Numbered from the stretch's first letter, positions 26,396 to 35,444 are shown. The stretch: 64,000 nucleotides of DNA from Methylobacterium organophilum (GCF_022179465.1 NZ_BPQV01000006.1:124001-188000); one strand, 5' to 3'. The notes: generated from the letters alone by a model not told the origin. A program made the numbers and translations.

Positions 26396-27028
26396 ATGGC
26401 GAAGGCGGATTACCATCGGAACGCGCTGCGCATCCTGTTCATCCTGACACGAGGCAGCCGGCCGGTCCCCGATGCCGGGGTGGAGGGGTTCGACCGCGTG
26501 TTCACCGGCGAGAGCCGGGTCCATGCCCTCGACTTCTGGATGCGCTACCCGGACTACCTCGCCGACGAGCTCCTGACCCTGTTCGAGGCGACGGGCGATC
26601 CGTCCTACCTCGACGAGGCACGTCGGATCTTCGACCAGGAAGAGCCGGACCTGCGCCGGGTGCCGATGCTGCGGTTCTACTTCGGCGCCTACGAGCCCCT
26701 GGACACGGTGCTGGGTATCCTCAAGTCGCGGGGTCTGGTCCTGCCGCGCTCGCGCGTCACCGCCATGGGCCGCAAGGGCCACGAGTTTCTCGTCTCGCCG
26801 AGAGCGGTGGAGTTGCTGGACCGCATGGTTGCCGAGTTGCCTCCTCTCGGCTGGTACGAGGACCGCGTCGCGCTGGTCCTGAAGGTCGCGGGAAGCCGGG
26901 GCGGCTTCACGCTCAAGACCCGCCAGCATGAGCGGCGGGAGTACCATGACACGAAGGTCGACGATCTCATCCCGACCACCGCCGGACGGGTCCGCCGTCG
27001 TCTCGAAACGATCCTGGAGAAGGCATGA
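26396..27028 (+). CDS. small first component of the SMC-like ATPase/nuclease operon
   Basis: Protein of 210 residues, no family recognised with certainty. It contains ALDFWMRYPDYLADELL, helical repeats, and a C-terminal winged-helix-like part ending in basic TTAGRVRRRLETILEKA. Its stop overlaps the next start (ATGA), so it is coupled to the ATPase gene. Position and size resemble the middle component of ABC three-component conflict systems or the small subunit of SMC complexes; this is an analogy. The start is ATG 26396 because upstream codons are not protein-like. Confidence 0.72.
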   Translation: MAKADYHRNALRILFILTRGSRPVPDAGVEGFDRVFTGESRVHALDFWMRYPDYLADELLTLFEATGDPSYLDEARRIFDQEEPDLRRVPMLRFYFGAYEPLDTVLGILKSRGLVLPRSRVTAMGRKGHEFLVSPRAVELLDRMVAELPPLGWYEDRVALVLKVAGSRGGFTLKTRQHERREYHDTKVDDLIPTTAGRVRRRLETILEKA

Positions 27029-28980
27029 TGTCGGGTGACGGCGCGCAGGACGGCCCGGACGCCTTGCTGGCCGCCATCGCGGGGAAATGCGGCCGCTCCG
27101 TCGAGGACACGCGCTCGGTGCTGACGCGCCACGGGGTGGGCATCACGCGAAGCCTCGCCGTTCCCAAGCGTCTTTGCCTGCGCTCGCTTCGGTTCTCCGG
27201 GGAGAAGAAGGGAGGGAAGGCCGCGGGCACGATCGCGTTCAACTGGCCCGAGATCGGCCCCGGGATCTGGGGCATCACCAGCGGACGCAACCTTCGCGGC
27301 AAGTCCACGGTGCTCGGGATCATCCGCTGGTGCCTGACCGGCAAGCGGAGCGGGATCCCGGCCGAGATGGCCGAGTGGTTCGCGGCGGTGCGCCTGACCT
27401 TCACGCTCGACAACGAACTGTACGAGGTCGAGATCGCGGACGCCGTCGCGGTGAGGGGCACCCTGTGGCGAGGCGTCGACGATGCCCGCCGGGCCCAGGC
27501 GACCTTCGGTTCCGAGGACGGCTTCAAGGCCGCGATGTCGGACCTGTTCATGATGCAGCTGGGGCTCTCGCCGCTCGTCACGCACACGGTCCGGCCGACC
27601 GGCGAGAGCCTGGACCAGCCCCACGACTGGGCGTTCTTCGCCGGGGCGATGTCGATCGATCCCAATCCGGAATATCTCTTCGGCACCGTCGCGATGTCGG
27701 CCCTGCCGACGCGGATGATGCAGATGTTCCTGGGTATCCCCTGGACGAGCACGAATGCCGACCTCGTCGCCGCCAAGGGGCGGCTCCGGAACCAGGCGAC
27801 GCAGAACCGCGCCTTCGCCAAGGGCGTCGCGGAGCGACGCAAGGACCGGATCGAGGCCTTGGGGAAAGCCGTTGCGGCTGCCGAGGCGGAGCTTCGTACG
27901 CTTCACACGCCGGCCGCGGACAGGGCGGCGCTTGCCGTCGCCAACCAGGCGTATGCCGAGCTTGAGGCGCGCCGTCGGGCGGCGGAGGCGAAGCTCGCCG
28001 CGGTTGAGGCCGATGTCGCAGCGGCCTCCGAGGCGGCGGCGCACGCGGGGCGGCTCCTGCAAGACTTCACCGACGACCGCGCCGCCGGCATGGTGTTCCG
28101 TGCCCTCGAACCGGTGTGCTGCCCGCGCTGCGACGAGGTGTTCGCCGAGGATCGGCGCGCGGCCACGCGGGACGAGCAAACCTGCGTGGTGTGCCGCACC
28201 GTGGAGGCGCCGGAGCAGGATCCGTCCGAGGCCGAGGAGAGGTTGCGGGCCGCTGCCGATCTTGCCGCGGGCGAACTGTCCTACCAGCGTACGCTGCTGC
28301 GGTTGGCGAGGGAGGCGTTGGGGAGCGCCGAGACGGCGAGCAAGGACGCCGAGAAGGTTTGCGCCGGGATCGAGGCTCGGCTTGCCGCGCCCTCGCGGCG
28401 AACCGAGCTGGAAGCGGAGCTCATCGGGAACAAGGCGCGCTTGGAGGAGCTGGACGCGGAGGGCGAGGTCTCGTCCGGGCAGGACGACGACGGCTCGGTC
28501 ATCGAGGCCGCGCTGGCCGTCGTCGAGGACGCCTTCAAGCCTCTTCAGGAGAGCGTGCTGAAGGAGGTCTCCGGCCTGATCCTCGAATACGCCGTGCTGT
28601 TCGGCGTCGAGAACCTGGAGGAGACGAAGCTGTCCGGGAACACCACCCTTCGGCTCGTCAAGGCCGGGGTGCGTACGTCCTTCGGGAGCCAGACGGCCGG
28701 CGAGAGGGCGCGATTGAAGATTGCGGCCACGCTTGCGATCATCACCGTGGCGGAGCGTCGTGGGGTCGGGCGCCATCCCGGCCTCCTGCTGATCGACTCC
28801 CCCGGGGCGAACGAGATGGTGGCTCAGGACTACGACAAGCTGGTCGCCGGCCTCGCTGGCCTCCCGGCGGAGTTCCGGCACCTCCAGGTGTTCGTCGCCG
28901 CGGTCGAGAGCCCGACCATCCGGGAGCACATCCCGGAGAGGCATCGGAAGCGCGCGGTCGGCGACGATTATCTCTGGTAG
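27025..28980 (+). CDS. SMC/ABC-type ATPase with zinc hook
   Basis: Protein of 651 residues with an SMC/Rad50-like plan. An N-terminal half-ATPase has Walker A GRNLRGKST (87-95). A coiled coil (about 265-350) leads to a zinc hook with Cys366-x2-Cys369 and Cys387-x2-Cys390. A second coiled coil (about 400-480) returns to a C-terminal half with a signature-like SQTAGERARLKIA (555-567) and Walker B LLLIDSPG (587-594). The arms are far shorter than in true SMC. It is coupled by ATGA to the upstream gene and followed 5 bp later by a nuclease gene. Lamassu (LmuB) and ABC three-component systems use similar ATPases. It probably senses DNA structure and controls the nuclease. Confidence 0.86.
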   Translation: MMSGDGAQDGPDALLAAIAGKCGRSVEDTRSVLTRHGVGITRSLAVPKRLCLRSLRFSGEKKGGKAAGTIAFNWPEIGPGIWGITSGRNLRGKSTVLGIIRWCLTGKRSGIPAEMAEWFAAVRLTFTLDNELYEVEIADAVAVRGTLWRGVDDARRAQATFGSEDGFKAAMSDLFMMQLGLSPLVTHTVRPTGESLDQPHDWAFFAGAMSIDPNPEYLFGTVAMSALPTRMMQMFLGIPWTSTNADLVAAKGRLRNQATQNRAFAKGVAERRKDRIEALGKAVAAAEAELRTLHTPAADRAALAVANQAYAELEARRRAAEAKLAAVEADVAAASEAAAHAGRLLQDFTDDRAAGMVFRALEPVCCPRCDEVFAEDRRAATRDEQTCVVCRTVEAPEQDPSEAEERLRAAADLAAGELSYQRTLLRLAREALGSAETASKDAEKVCAGIEARLAAPSRRTELEAELIGNKARLEELDAEGEVSSGQDDDGSVIEAALAVVEDAFKPLQESVLKEVSGLILEYAVLFGVENLEETKLSGNTTLRLVKAGVRTSFGSQTAGERARLKIAATLAIITVAERRGVGRHPGLLLIDSPGANEMVAQDYDKLVAGLAGLPAEFRHLQVFVAAVESPTIREHIPERHRKRAVGDDYLW

Positions 28981-28985
28981 CGGCC

Positions 28986-31208
28986 ATGCATGCCCTGGAA
29001 CGAGGCATGGCCGACCTCCTCTCGGCCGGCCGTCGACCGCGGCTCGCCGATTTCGGGGGCCTGGACGGGGTCGTCGCCGAGGCCGCGACGCTGTCCGGGT
29101 CGCCCTTCGCTCCCGACTTCCTTGCCGTCGTGCTCGATGGCGCCGACCGCGAGGATGCCGCGGCCTGGACGTTCGTGTCCGCCCTGGCGGCCCGCCCGCG
29201 CGACGACCTGGCCCTGAACGGCATGGTCGACGCGATCGCGGAGCGTGCCCCGCTAGCGGACGACGCGGAGCGCACCTGCTTCGCGTCGTGGCTCGACATC
29301 GCCCGCGACCGCGAGCGCCCGGCGAGCCTTCGGACGGCCGCCCTGCGCGGCGCGCTCCTGATGAAGGGGACGGATCCCCGCAGGGGGGCGAGGCTGGCCG
29401 GCGAGATCGCGGCGATCGAGCCGGATGACGAGGCCTCGTACATCGCCCACGCGGCGCGGATCGGCGGCCTGTTGCATGCCGAGGCCCCCAGTCCCGGCGT
29501 GACCGCCTTCCTCGAAGACGCGGCGAGGGTGGACGGCGCCGCGGACGAGGCCTCGTTCGAGCTCGGCATGATCGAGGTGCGGGAGATCTTCGCGGCCGCC
29601 GACCCGGGATCGGCGAGGGAGCGGATCCGGGCCGCCCGCGTCCGGTTCGAGCGTGCGATCTCCGAGAGGGGAGCCCGATCCGACGCCCACGTGCTCTCGC
29701 TGTCGCTCGGCCTCCTCGCCGACTTCGAGGAAGGGCATCCCGCCGGCCTGAGGGAGCGCCTGCGCGAGGTCGAGCGGGAGGCGTTCGCCCATGCGGAGTA
29801 CGCAGCCTACGAAGACGGCTTCCTGTCGGGAGCCCGGAAGACGGCGGTCGCAGCCTGGGCCTCCCTGGCGCTTCGTCTCGGGGCACTCACGGAGAGCCTG
29901 GAGGAGCCCTCCTGGAACGAGGCTCGTAGGGTCATCGAAGAGGAGCTTCTGGCGGTCTACTCGGCGAGCCGCTCCATCTTCAGGATGGGCGCGGACGGAG
30001 GCCTCGAATGGCTGGTCAGGCCCCGGATCGAACGCTTCGTCCGCACCACGGCAGGGCAACTCCACCATCTCCGGCGATGGCTTGCCGTTGCCGGCGAAGC
30101 CCGGCTCGGCGACGAGGCACGGAGGTTGATCGCACGGATCGACGAGGCCCTGACGGGGGTCCCGGCGCCGGACCCTCATGACGCGGCAGCCGCGAGCCCC
30201 TCGGTTGCCGCTTTCCTGGAGGGCGCGCGGATACCGCACGAGGTCAGCAGGCGCATCGCCGCGCAGTTCGTGAGCGACACGAACAGCGTCGAGCTGAACG
30301 AGATGTCCCCGAAGATCGAGGAGGCCCTCGCCCGGACGGAGTTCACCTTCGCGCAGATACCGGATTACGCGGAAGACCGACGGGTCCAGTGCATCCTGAG
30401 GGCAGTCATCTGGCAGACCTTCCTGTTCCTGGAGAGCCGGCTCGATGCCACCGTCGGGCAGGATCCGACGGTGGAGTACCTGTTCGCCATTCCGGGGCGG
30501 GACGATCCGGCCGAGAAGGACCTGCAACAGGATTACCTGCGACACCTGCAGACGAGGAAGCTGGGGTCGCTCGACGAGGTCAGGGGCGTGGGCGGCGGCC
30601 GATCCGACGTCTGGCACAGCCTGCAGGGCGTCCGCTTCATCACGGAGGTCAAGAAGGAGACCGAGGACGCGTCGTTCGAGGCCCTGCAAGCGGCTTACGG
30701 CGACCAGGCGAGCATGTACGGGACGACGAACGTTCCGATCGCCATCCTCCTGGTCCTGGACCTAACGACGCGGGAGGGACGCGCGGATCACCTGTCAAAG
30801 CTCTACCGACCGGTCACGGGCGATTTCTTTGGCGACGACACGCAACGGGGCTTGTTGATCATCCGTGTCCCGGCCCGTCGTATCGCCCCGAGCGCCCGAA
30901 CCGTTGCGGCCAAGCGAGCGAACCCCGTGCGGCGAACGGCGTCGAAGAAGAGGGGCCTCCGTCCCCGTCGTCCAAGGAAGGCCGGCTCGCCGTCAAGAGC
31001 GATGCAGCGGCAAGGGGAGGCAACCGGGGATCCGAAGCCGTCAGGGAGCCGGCGCAACCCCTCTCGGCCGGATGGTCCTGGCCTTGGGCCCGTGTCCCAC
31101 CCCTTAGGCGGAGAGGCGCGGCCCCCGACGCTGACCGCTGGCCCACGTGCCGTCTTGTCGACGCTCGATGAGCGCAAAATACGGACAGCGCGTCTCTGCC
31201 TCAGGTAG
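28986..31208 (+). CDS. large effector protein with C-terminal PD-(D/E)XK nuclease domain
   Basis: Protein of 740 residues. The N-terminal 450 residues are alpha-helical, alanine- and glutamate-rich, perhaps a repeat scaffold. The C-terminal domain shows a restriction-endonuclease-like pattern: Glu510 in AEKDLQQDY, Asp541 in GGGRSDVWH, and Glu554-x-Lys556 in FITEVKKE, followed by YGDQASMYG and a hydrophobic strand AILLVLDLT. After about residue 640 the protein becomes a basic low-complexity tail that overlaps the convergent gene by 105 bp, so translation may in effect end earlier in relatives. It lies 5 bp after the SMC-like ATPase and is its likely nuclease effector. Confidence 0.82.
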   Translation: MHALERGMADLLSAGRRPRLADFGGLDGVVAEAATLSGSPFAPDFLAVVLDGADREDAAAWTFVSALAARPRDDLALNGMVDAIAERAPLADDAERTCFASWLDIARDRERPASLRTAALRGALLMKGTDPRRGARLAGEIAAIEPDDEASYIAHAARIGGLLHAEAPSPGVTAFLEDAARVDGAADEASFELGMIEVREIFAAADPGSARERIRAARVRFERAISERGARSDAHVLSLSLGLLADFEEGHPAGLRERLREVEREAFAHAEYAAYEDGFLSGARKTAVAAWASLALRLGALTESLEEPSWNEARRVIEEELLAVYSASRSIFRMGADGGLEWLVRPRIERFVRTTAGQLHHLRRWLAVAGEARLGDEARRLIARIDEALTGVPAPDPHDAAAASPSVAAFLEGARIPHEVSRRIAAQFVSDTNSVELNEMSPKIEEALARTEFTFAQIPDYAEDRRVQCILRAVIWQTFLFLESRLDATVGQDPTVEYLFAIPGRDDPAEKDLQQDYLRHLQTRKLGSLDEVRGVGGGRSDVWHSLQGVRFITEVKKETEDASFEALQAAYGDQASMYGTTNVPIAILLVLDLTTREGRADHLSKLYRPVTGDFFGDDTQRGLLIIRVPARRIAPSARTVAAKRANPVRRTASKKRGLRPRRPRKAGSPSRAMQRQGEATGDPKPSGSRRNPSRPDGPGLGPVSHPLGGEARPPTLTAGPRAVLSTLDERKIRTARLCLR

Positions 31209-32315
31209 CTTGACGTTCAAACGGTCGAGGTACTTCGCCTGAAAAGAGGCCATGGAGCGCGCCCGGAAGCTCATGTTTTCAAGGGACGGCCCCGTAACGA
31301 GGTTCGCCGACCCCGAGAACACCTCGCATCCCGCCTCCGAGAGCCCGGCATAGACCTTAGCGTGGAAGCCCTGCTTGCGGATGTTGGCGCCGATGAGCTG
31401 GTTCCCGAGGCCGTATCTTGAGAGCTCGGCCTGATCGAGGCCTTCCACCTCCGCCAGCACCTTCCTGTAGTCGTTGAACGAGGCCCCTCGCGTCACGAAC
31501 ACCGATTTCCCCGGATCCAGGATCGAGAGGATCGCCTCCCAGGCATCCAGTTTCTGGGCCGGTTTGAGGTGCTGGTGCCCGACGAAAGGGACGGTCACGA
31601 GGATGCGGTCCATGGTGAGGTGCCACCGGATCGCGAGCTTGTGCAGGATGTCCAGCGCCTCCTTCTTCGTGAACAGCCCGTCGACGGTCTCGGGCAGGTC
31701 GGAGCCCGTGACGTCGGCGAGGAGGAACTCCTCGACGGGCTGGGGTTGTCCGTTCCAGGCGAACTTTGCGTAGAAGGTCGCTCGATGACCGTTGCCGCAG
31801 GAGCATGGGACGCCGACGTGGGCGACGACATGCTCGTACGGCGGCACCCGACCGGCTAGGCCATAGTTGATCGCGGCGCCGTAGGCGGACTGGATGCCGC
31901 CAGCTTCCGCTAACAGGGCCGCCTTGGCGGGTTGTTCAAGGTTCTGACCAGTGGCCGCGCAGACGTAGACCGGCACGGCATCGTAATCGAAGCAGTGACG
32001 GATTTCGTTCAACTTCAGATTATGCTGAATGATATCGGTGGCTAGGGCTGCCCTGTCACCCTCGTATCGACCGTCATGCCGCCCCGCGATGAAGTACCCT
32101 GCTCCTGATTCTCTCGGGTTGATCACCGGTATCACGAAGCGCTTCGAGCATGAGTGGCAGTCGAGTTCCCACCAACCCTCGTCATTCTCCGCGGTGAACC
32201 TCACCTCCGTGTAAGGGTGCGGGTGCCCGCAGTGCCGACACCTCGCGACCTTTTCGCGGCTGCTGTGGATCATGTCGCGATCTTCGTCCGATGCCGAGAA
32301 TCTGAAACATTCCAA
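31104..32315 (-). CDS. zinc-ribbon protein with phospholipase-D-like C-terminal domain
   Basis: Protein of 403 residues. The N-terminal part has two CxxC pairs (RCRHCGH and DCHSCSKRF) forming a zinc ribbon and a further CSCGNGH. The C-terminal part has FHAKVYAG followed by EVFSGSANLV, the HxK-(x)n-GSxN pattern of phospholipase-D-like nucleases. It is convergent with the SMC/nuclease operon, and the 3' ends overlap by 105 bp. PLD-like proteins with zinc ribbons often act in restriction or defence, so a nuclease role is plausible. Only one HxK half is visible, so a dimer would be needed for activity. Confidence 0.78.
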   Translation of the reverse strand: MECFRFSASDEDRDMIHSSREKVARCRHCGHPHPYTEVRFTAENDEGWWELDCHSCSKRFVIPVINPRESGAGYFIAGRHDGRYEGDRAALATDIIQHNLKLNEIRHCFDYDAVPVYVCAATGQNLEQPAKAALLAEAGGIQSAYGAAINYGLAGRVPPYEHVVAHVGVPCSCGNGHRATFYAKFAWNGQPQPVEEFLLADVTGSDLPETVDGLFTKKEALDILHKLAIRWHLTMDRILVTVPFVGHQHLKPAQKLDAWEAILSILDPGKSVFVTRGASFNDYRKVLAEVEGLDQAELSRYGLGNQLIGANIRKQGFHAKVYAGLSEAGCEVFSGSANLVTGPSLENMSFRARSMASFQAKYLDRLNVKLPEAETRCPYFALIERRQDGTWASGQRRGPRLSA

Positions 32316-32374
32316 ACCTCACGGTGTCGGCGGGTTCGGGCGTTCGAAACGAGGTGGCCGTCGAAGCGGGCGAT

Positions 32375-33181
32375 TCAAGGGGTGAGCACCTTGGCAGGAT
32401 CGAAGCCGGTGGCCTCGTCGGCGTGGCCGCGCGGGTTGCAGACGATGCGGGTTCGGCCGGCGCGGTAGTCGGCGGCCGTGTGGACGTGGCCGTGGACCCA
32501 GAGGTCGGGGCAGCGGGCGTGGATGAGGTCGCGCAGGTCGGAGGCGTCGCACCAGCGCAGGTGGCCGTGCGGGTCGGGAAGACTACCGGGGTGCGGCGCG
32601 TGATGGGTGACGACCACGGTCGGGCCGTCGTGCGGGGTGGCCAGGGTGGCGTCGAGGAAGGCGCGGGTGCGTCGGTGCAGCGCGAGGATGTCCTCCGGCT
32701 CGATGCGGTCGCGCGAGCGCGCCCCCGTGCGGATGCGGCGGTAGTCGATCATGCCCTCGCGTCCTTGTGCGGAGCGCATGCCTTGCGTCAGGCTGGTCGA
32801 GCCGAGGCGAAAATCGGTCCAGAGTGTGCCGCCGGCGAAGCGGGTGCCGCCGATCGTGACCGCGTCGTCCGTCAGGAGGTGGATGCCGTGGCGGGCGGCG
32901 AGCTCGCGGCCGCGGGCCGTCTGATCGGCGAGGGTGTAGCGCTCCTCGCCCCGGTCCCACCAGAAGTCGTGGTTGCCCGGCACATAGACGACGGGCACGC
33001 CCGGCAGGCGCTCGCCCAGCCAGCCGAGGGCCTCGGTGAGCGGCATGTGCACGTCGCCCGCGACGACCGCCACGTCGAAGCCGCCCGGCGGCGCGTGCGC
33101 GGCCGGGTCCCAGGCGTTCTCGGGCCAGTCCTGGTGCAGGTCGCTGAAGACCCAGAGCCGGCGGGCGGGCGATGCGGTCAT
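32375..33181 (-). CDS. calcineurin-like metallophosphoesterase
   Basis: Protein of 268 residues with metallophosphoesterase motifs in order: FSDLH (D-x-H), VVAGDVH (GD), VPGNHDFWWDRGEE (GNHD), VVTHHAPH (H) and HGHVH (GHxH). All metal ligands look present. The start MTASPARR lies in a TGATG overlap with the upstream phosphoesterase stop, implying coupling. Substrate unknown; such enzymes hydrolyse nucleotides, nucleic-acid ends or phosphoproteins. Neighbouring gene order suggests a pair working together. Confidence 0.88.
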   Translation of the reverse strand: MTASPARRLWVFSDLHQDWPENAWDPAAHAPPGGFDVAVVAGDVHMPLTEALGWLGERLPGVPVVYVPGNHDFWWDRGEERYTLADQTARGRELAARHGIHLLTDDAVTIGGTRFAGGTLWTDFRLGSTSLTQGMRSAQGREGMIDYRRIRTGARSRDRIEPEDILALHRRTRAFLDATLATPHDGPTVVVTHHAPHPGSLPDPHGHLRWCDASDLRDLIHARCPDLWVHGHVHTAADYRAGRTRIVCNPRGHADEATGFDPAKVLTP

Positions 33182-33729
33182 CACGCGCCTCCTTCGCGGG
33201 CGGCGTTCTTGGCGAGGCGGACGCGGATCTCGGCGAGGGTGACCGGTCGGAAATCGAAGCAGTCCACCCCGACGTCCGTGCTCGTCGCGGTGCCCGGCAG
33301 GCTGCCGTGCGAGTGGCCGTAGAGGTGCAGGTCGCCGCGGTGCTGGCCGGGCCAGACGCGGTGGGCGTAGTGGCTGCACCAGATGCCCTGCACGGTGCCG
33401 TCGGGTAGCGGGACGAGCACGCGGGCGACGTCGACGACCCCGTCCCAGGGCAGGCGCGACCCGATCTTGTCGTGGTTGCCTCGGACGAGGAACCGCCGGC
33501 GGCCGTTGAGGCGGGCGAAGATCTCCCGGGCCCTGGGCTCGGGGCAGCGGTAGCAGAAGTCGCCGAGATGCCAGACCGTGTCCTCGCGGCCGACGGCGGC
33601 GTTCCAGTTCGCGATGAGGGCCTCGTCGTGCTCCTCGATCGTGGCGAAGGGGCGGTTCAGGCCGAGGCGCAGGCCCAGCACGGCCTGGTGGGCCCAGTGC
33701 GTGTCGGCGACGAAGTGGGTCTTGGGCAT
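33181..33729 (-). CDS. small metallophosphoesterase
   Basis: Protein of 182 residues of the calcineurin-like superfamily. Motifs visible are VADTHWAH, HLGDFCYRC, VRGNHDKIG, WCSHYAHRVW and LYGHSHG. It is the first gene of a two-gene unit and overlaps the next phosphoesterase by one base. Its ribosome-binding site GGAGG lies in the 3' arm of a perfect 8-bp hairpin, so translation may be gated. Similar small enzymes occur in phages and plasmids; substrate unknown. Confidence 0.88.
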   Translation of the reverse strand: MPKTHFVADTHWAHQAVLGLRLGLNRPFATIEEHDEALIANWNAAVGREDTVWHLGDFCYRCPEPRAREIFARLNGRRRFLVRGNHDKIGSRLPWDGVVDVARVLVPLPDGTVQGIWCSHYAHRVWPGQHRGDLHLYGHSHGSLPGTATSTDVGVDCFDFRPVTLAEIRVRLAKNAAREGGA

Positions 33730-33731
33730 GG

Positions 33732-33753
33732 GAGCCTCCGGGTTGGGAGGCTC
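33732..33753 (-). promoter_or_regulatory. hairpin that can hide the ribosome-binding site of the small phosphoesterase
   Basis: On the minus strand GAGCCTCC-caaccc-GGAGGCTC is a perfect 8-bp stem whose 3' arm contains the Shine-Dalgarno GGAGG, five bases before the ATG. The structure would block initiation unless melted. Confidence 0.55.
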
Positions 33754-33891
33754 GCGGTCTCGCGGTCGAGCGCTCCGGGTATCAGCGGGGTCGGGGCGGA
33801 CACGCGCGTTTCATCGGAGGACCTTCTCGAAGGGGTGGGCTCGCGTCGGGAGCGGTCGCACGGGGATCCGCGCGCGACTCGGACGGGAGCA

Positions 33892-33924
33892 GGTAGCGGT
33901 AGCGCTACCGTCTGACCGCTACCG
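33892..33924. promoter_or_regulatory. GGTAGC/GCTACC palindromic operator
   Basis: Two GGTAGC units (33892, 33898) face two GCTACC units (33904, 33918). The centre CGGTAGCGCTACCG is a perfect 14-bp palindrome and the outer nine bases pair as well. It lies 66 bp before the KfrA-like gene and is its likely autoregulatory site. Confidence 0.65.
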
Positions 33925-33989
33925 TGAAAGATGGGTTTCCTTAACCGTGCCCGGGCGAGGGTGTCGGCCTTATCCCCAGGAAGTGCCGG

Positions 33990-34652
33990 ATGCCGACGCG
34001 GGAGCAGGTCGATTGGGCGGCCAGGAAGGTGCTGGCGGCAGGCGGACGGGTGTCGCTGCGGACGGTGATCGCCGCGCTGAAGGCGGGTCCGGCGCGCGGG
34101 GGCTCGTTCCGTGACGTGGGGCCGCTTCTCAGGGACTGGAAGGCGGAGCAGGCCTATAGGCCACGCCTGGTGCCGGCGGGGCTGCCGGAGCGCCTGCAGG
34201 GGGTCCTGGGCAAAGCGGCGGCCGAGATGTGGGCGGCCGCGCAGGCGGAGGCGGCCGAGGCCTTGCTGGTCGAGCGAGGGAACCTGGAGGCGCGGGCCCG
34301 GGCCGGCGACGATCTCCTGGAGGAAGCCCTGGGGCGGCTCGACATGGCGGACGCGGAGGCGGCCCGCTTGCGCGAGCGCGTCCAGCGGCTGGAGAACCGG
34401 CTGGAGCGGGTTCGCTCCGAGGAATTCTGGGACAGGGTGATGCAGGAGGTCTGGGAAATCCTGCCGGCCCAGGGGGCGATGACGCCGGAGGAGATCCTGC
34501 CGCGGATCAAGCGGCGGACGCTGCGGGGGGCCGCCCTGAACCAGGAGCCCCTGACGCCGGCGACGCTGCGCAAGAAGATGGAGGTGCGGGTGAACTTCGG
34601 CCACTACTTCGAGCCGGGGGAAAGGGACGGTTACACCCGCAAGGCCGGCTGA
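33990..34652 (+). CDS. KfrA-like DNA-binding protein
   Basis: Protein of 220 residues. The N terminus (PTREQVDWAARKVLAAGGRVSLRTVIAALKAG...SFRDVGPLLRDWK) is a KfrA-type helix-turn-helix, known from plasmid regulators. A coiled coil follows (about residues 75-140, EALGRLDMADAEAARLRERVQRLENRLERV), and a short basic C-terminal domain ends the protein. KfrA proteins autoregulate and support plasmid maintenance. A striking palindrome upstream fits autoregulation. It suggests plasmid-derived DNA in this part of the window. Confidence 0.8.
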   Translation: MPTREQVDWAARKVLAAGGRVSLRTVIAALKAGPARGGSFRDVGPLLRDWKAEQAYRPRLVPAGLPERLQGVLGKAAAEMWAAAQAEAAEALLVERGNLEARARAGDDLLEEALGRLDMADAEAARLRERVQRLENRLERVRSEEFWDRVMQEVWEILPAQGAMTPEEILPRIKRRTLRGAALNQEPLTPATLRKKMEVRVNFGHYFEPGERDGYTRKAG

Positions 34653-34764
34653 GCGCGCAGCCACGACGCAAGGCGTTCACGAGAGGGGCGAATGCCGGAA
34701 TGGGATTGCACCGGCTCGGATGTCGGAGGTGGGCTGCTCGATCGCATGACCCCGGATGCAGAAA

Positions 34765-34784
34765 GGGGAGGCCGAAGCCTCCCC
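34765..34784. terminator. hairpin after the KfrA-like gene
   Basis: Perfect 8-bp stem GGGGAGGC/GCCTCCCC with loop CGAA, 112 bp after the gene end. The T-run is short, so efficiency is unclear. The minus-strand side has CTTTC. Confidence 0.45.
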
Positions 34785-34823
34785 CTCGCGTCACCCGCTT
34801 CGTGACTTCCCAATACTCTCCCC

Positions 34824-35186
34824 TTAAGGGATCGACCTCGGGACACGGTACTTGCACGGACCTGTAGGGTTTTTACTGCTGGTCTGCACGCCCTGCGCGG
34901 CCAGCCTGTCGCGCAACTCGCGCAGGAAGAGTTCGGGCTGCGCCTCATCGAGGGAGAGGATCAGATCCGCATGCGCCTCGATCGCCGGCAGGCTGTCGCC
35001 GCCGTGGGTCGGTTTGGGGACGAACTGACACTGCTGCGCAAAACGATGAGACCAGCGGCTGGCGCTCGACACGCTCACCCCGAACCGCGCCGCCGCCCGA
35101 TGGAAGGAAGCGCCCCCGGCCACGGCCCCTACGACGCGTTCGCGCAGATCGACAGACAACGGTGAAGGCATCGCTGGCTCCTTCAC
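34824..35186 (-). pseudogene. IS630-family transposase N-terminal fragment
   Basis: The frame begins MKEPAMPSPLSVDLRERVVGA, then SFHRAAARFGVSVSSASRW, the standard N-terminal helix-turn-helix of IS630 transposases. Homology continues to about LRDRLAAQGVQTSS and then stops, and the DDE catalytic domain is missing. It is a remnant, about one third of a transposase. No matching inverted repeats were found. Confidence 0.8.
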
Positions 35187-35444
35187 CAGTCAACGCCCCA
35201 GCCGCCGTCCCGTCGCAACACCGCCGGGAACAGCTCTAGCGAGCGACAAACGCATCAAAGCCGACGTCGCCGCGACAACCGCTTTCGACCCAATCTGGGC
35301 CGACGGAACGCCCGCAGATGTTCTGAGCAGCCTTCGATGGTCTCAAGGTAGATGTCTGCTTTCAAAATCGCCACAATGGATGCAGAGTTATCGTCGCTGG
35401 TCGTGAGCGGCCGTCTGTGGTAAAGCCTCGCGTGCTTAGCGAAA

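Noticed and set aside
31101-31112. GGCGGAGAGG, reverse complement of the tRNA-Ser-like end, as a second attachment site
   Set aside because: Only ten bases match, with no other tRNA similarity; chance is likely in GC-rich DNA.
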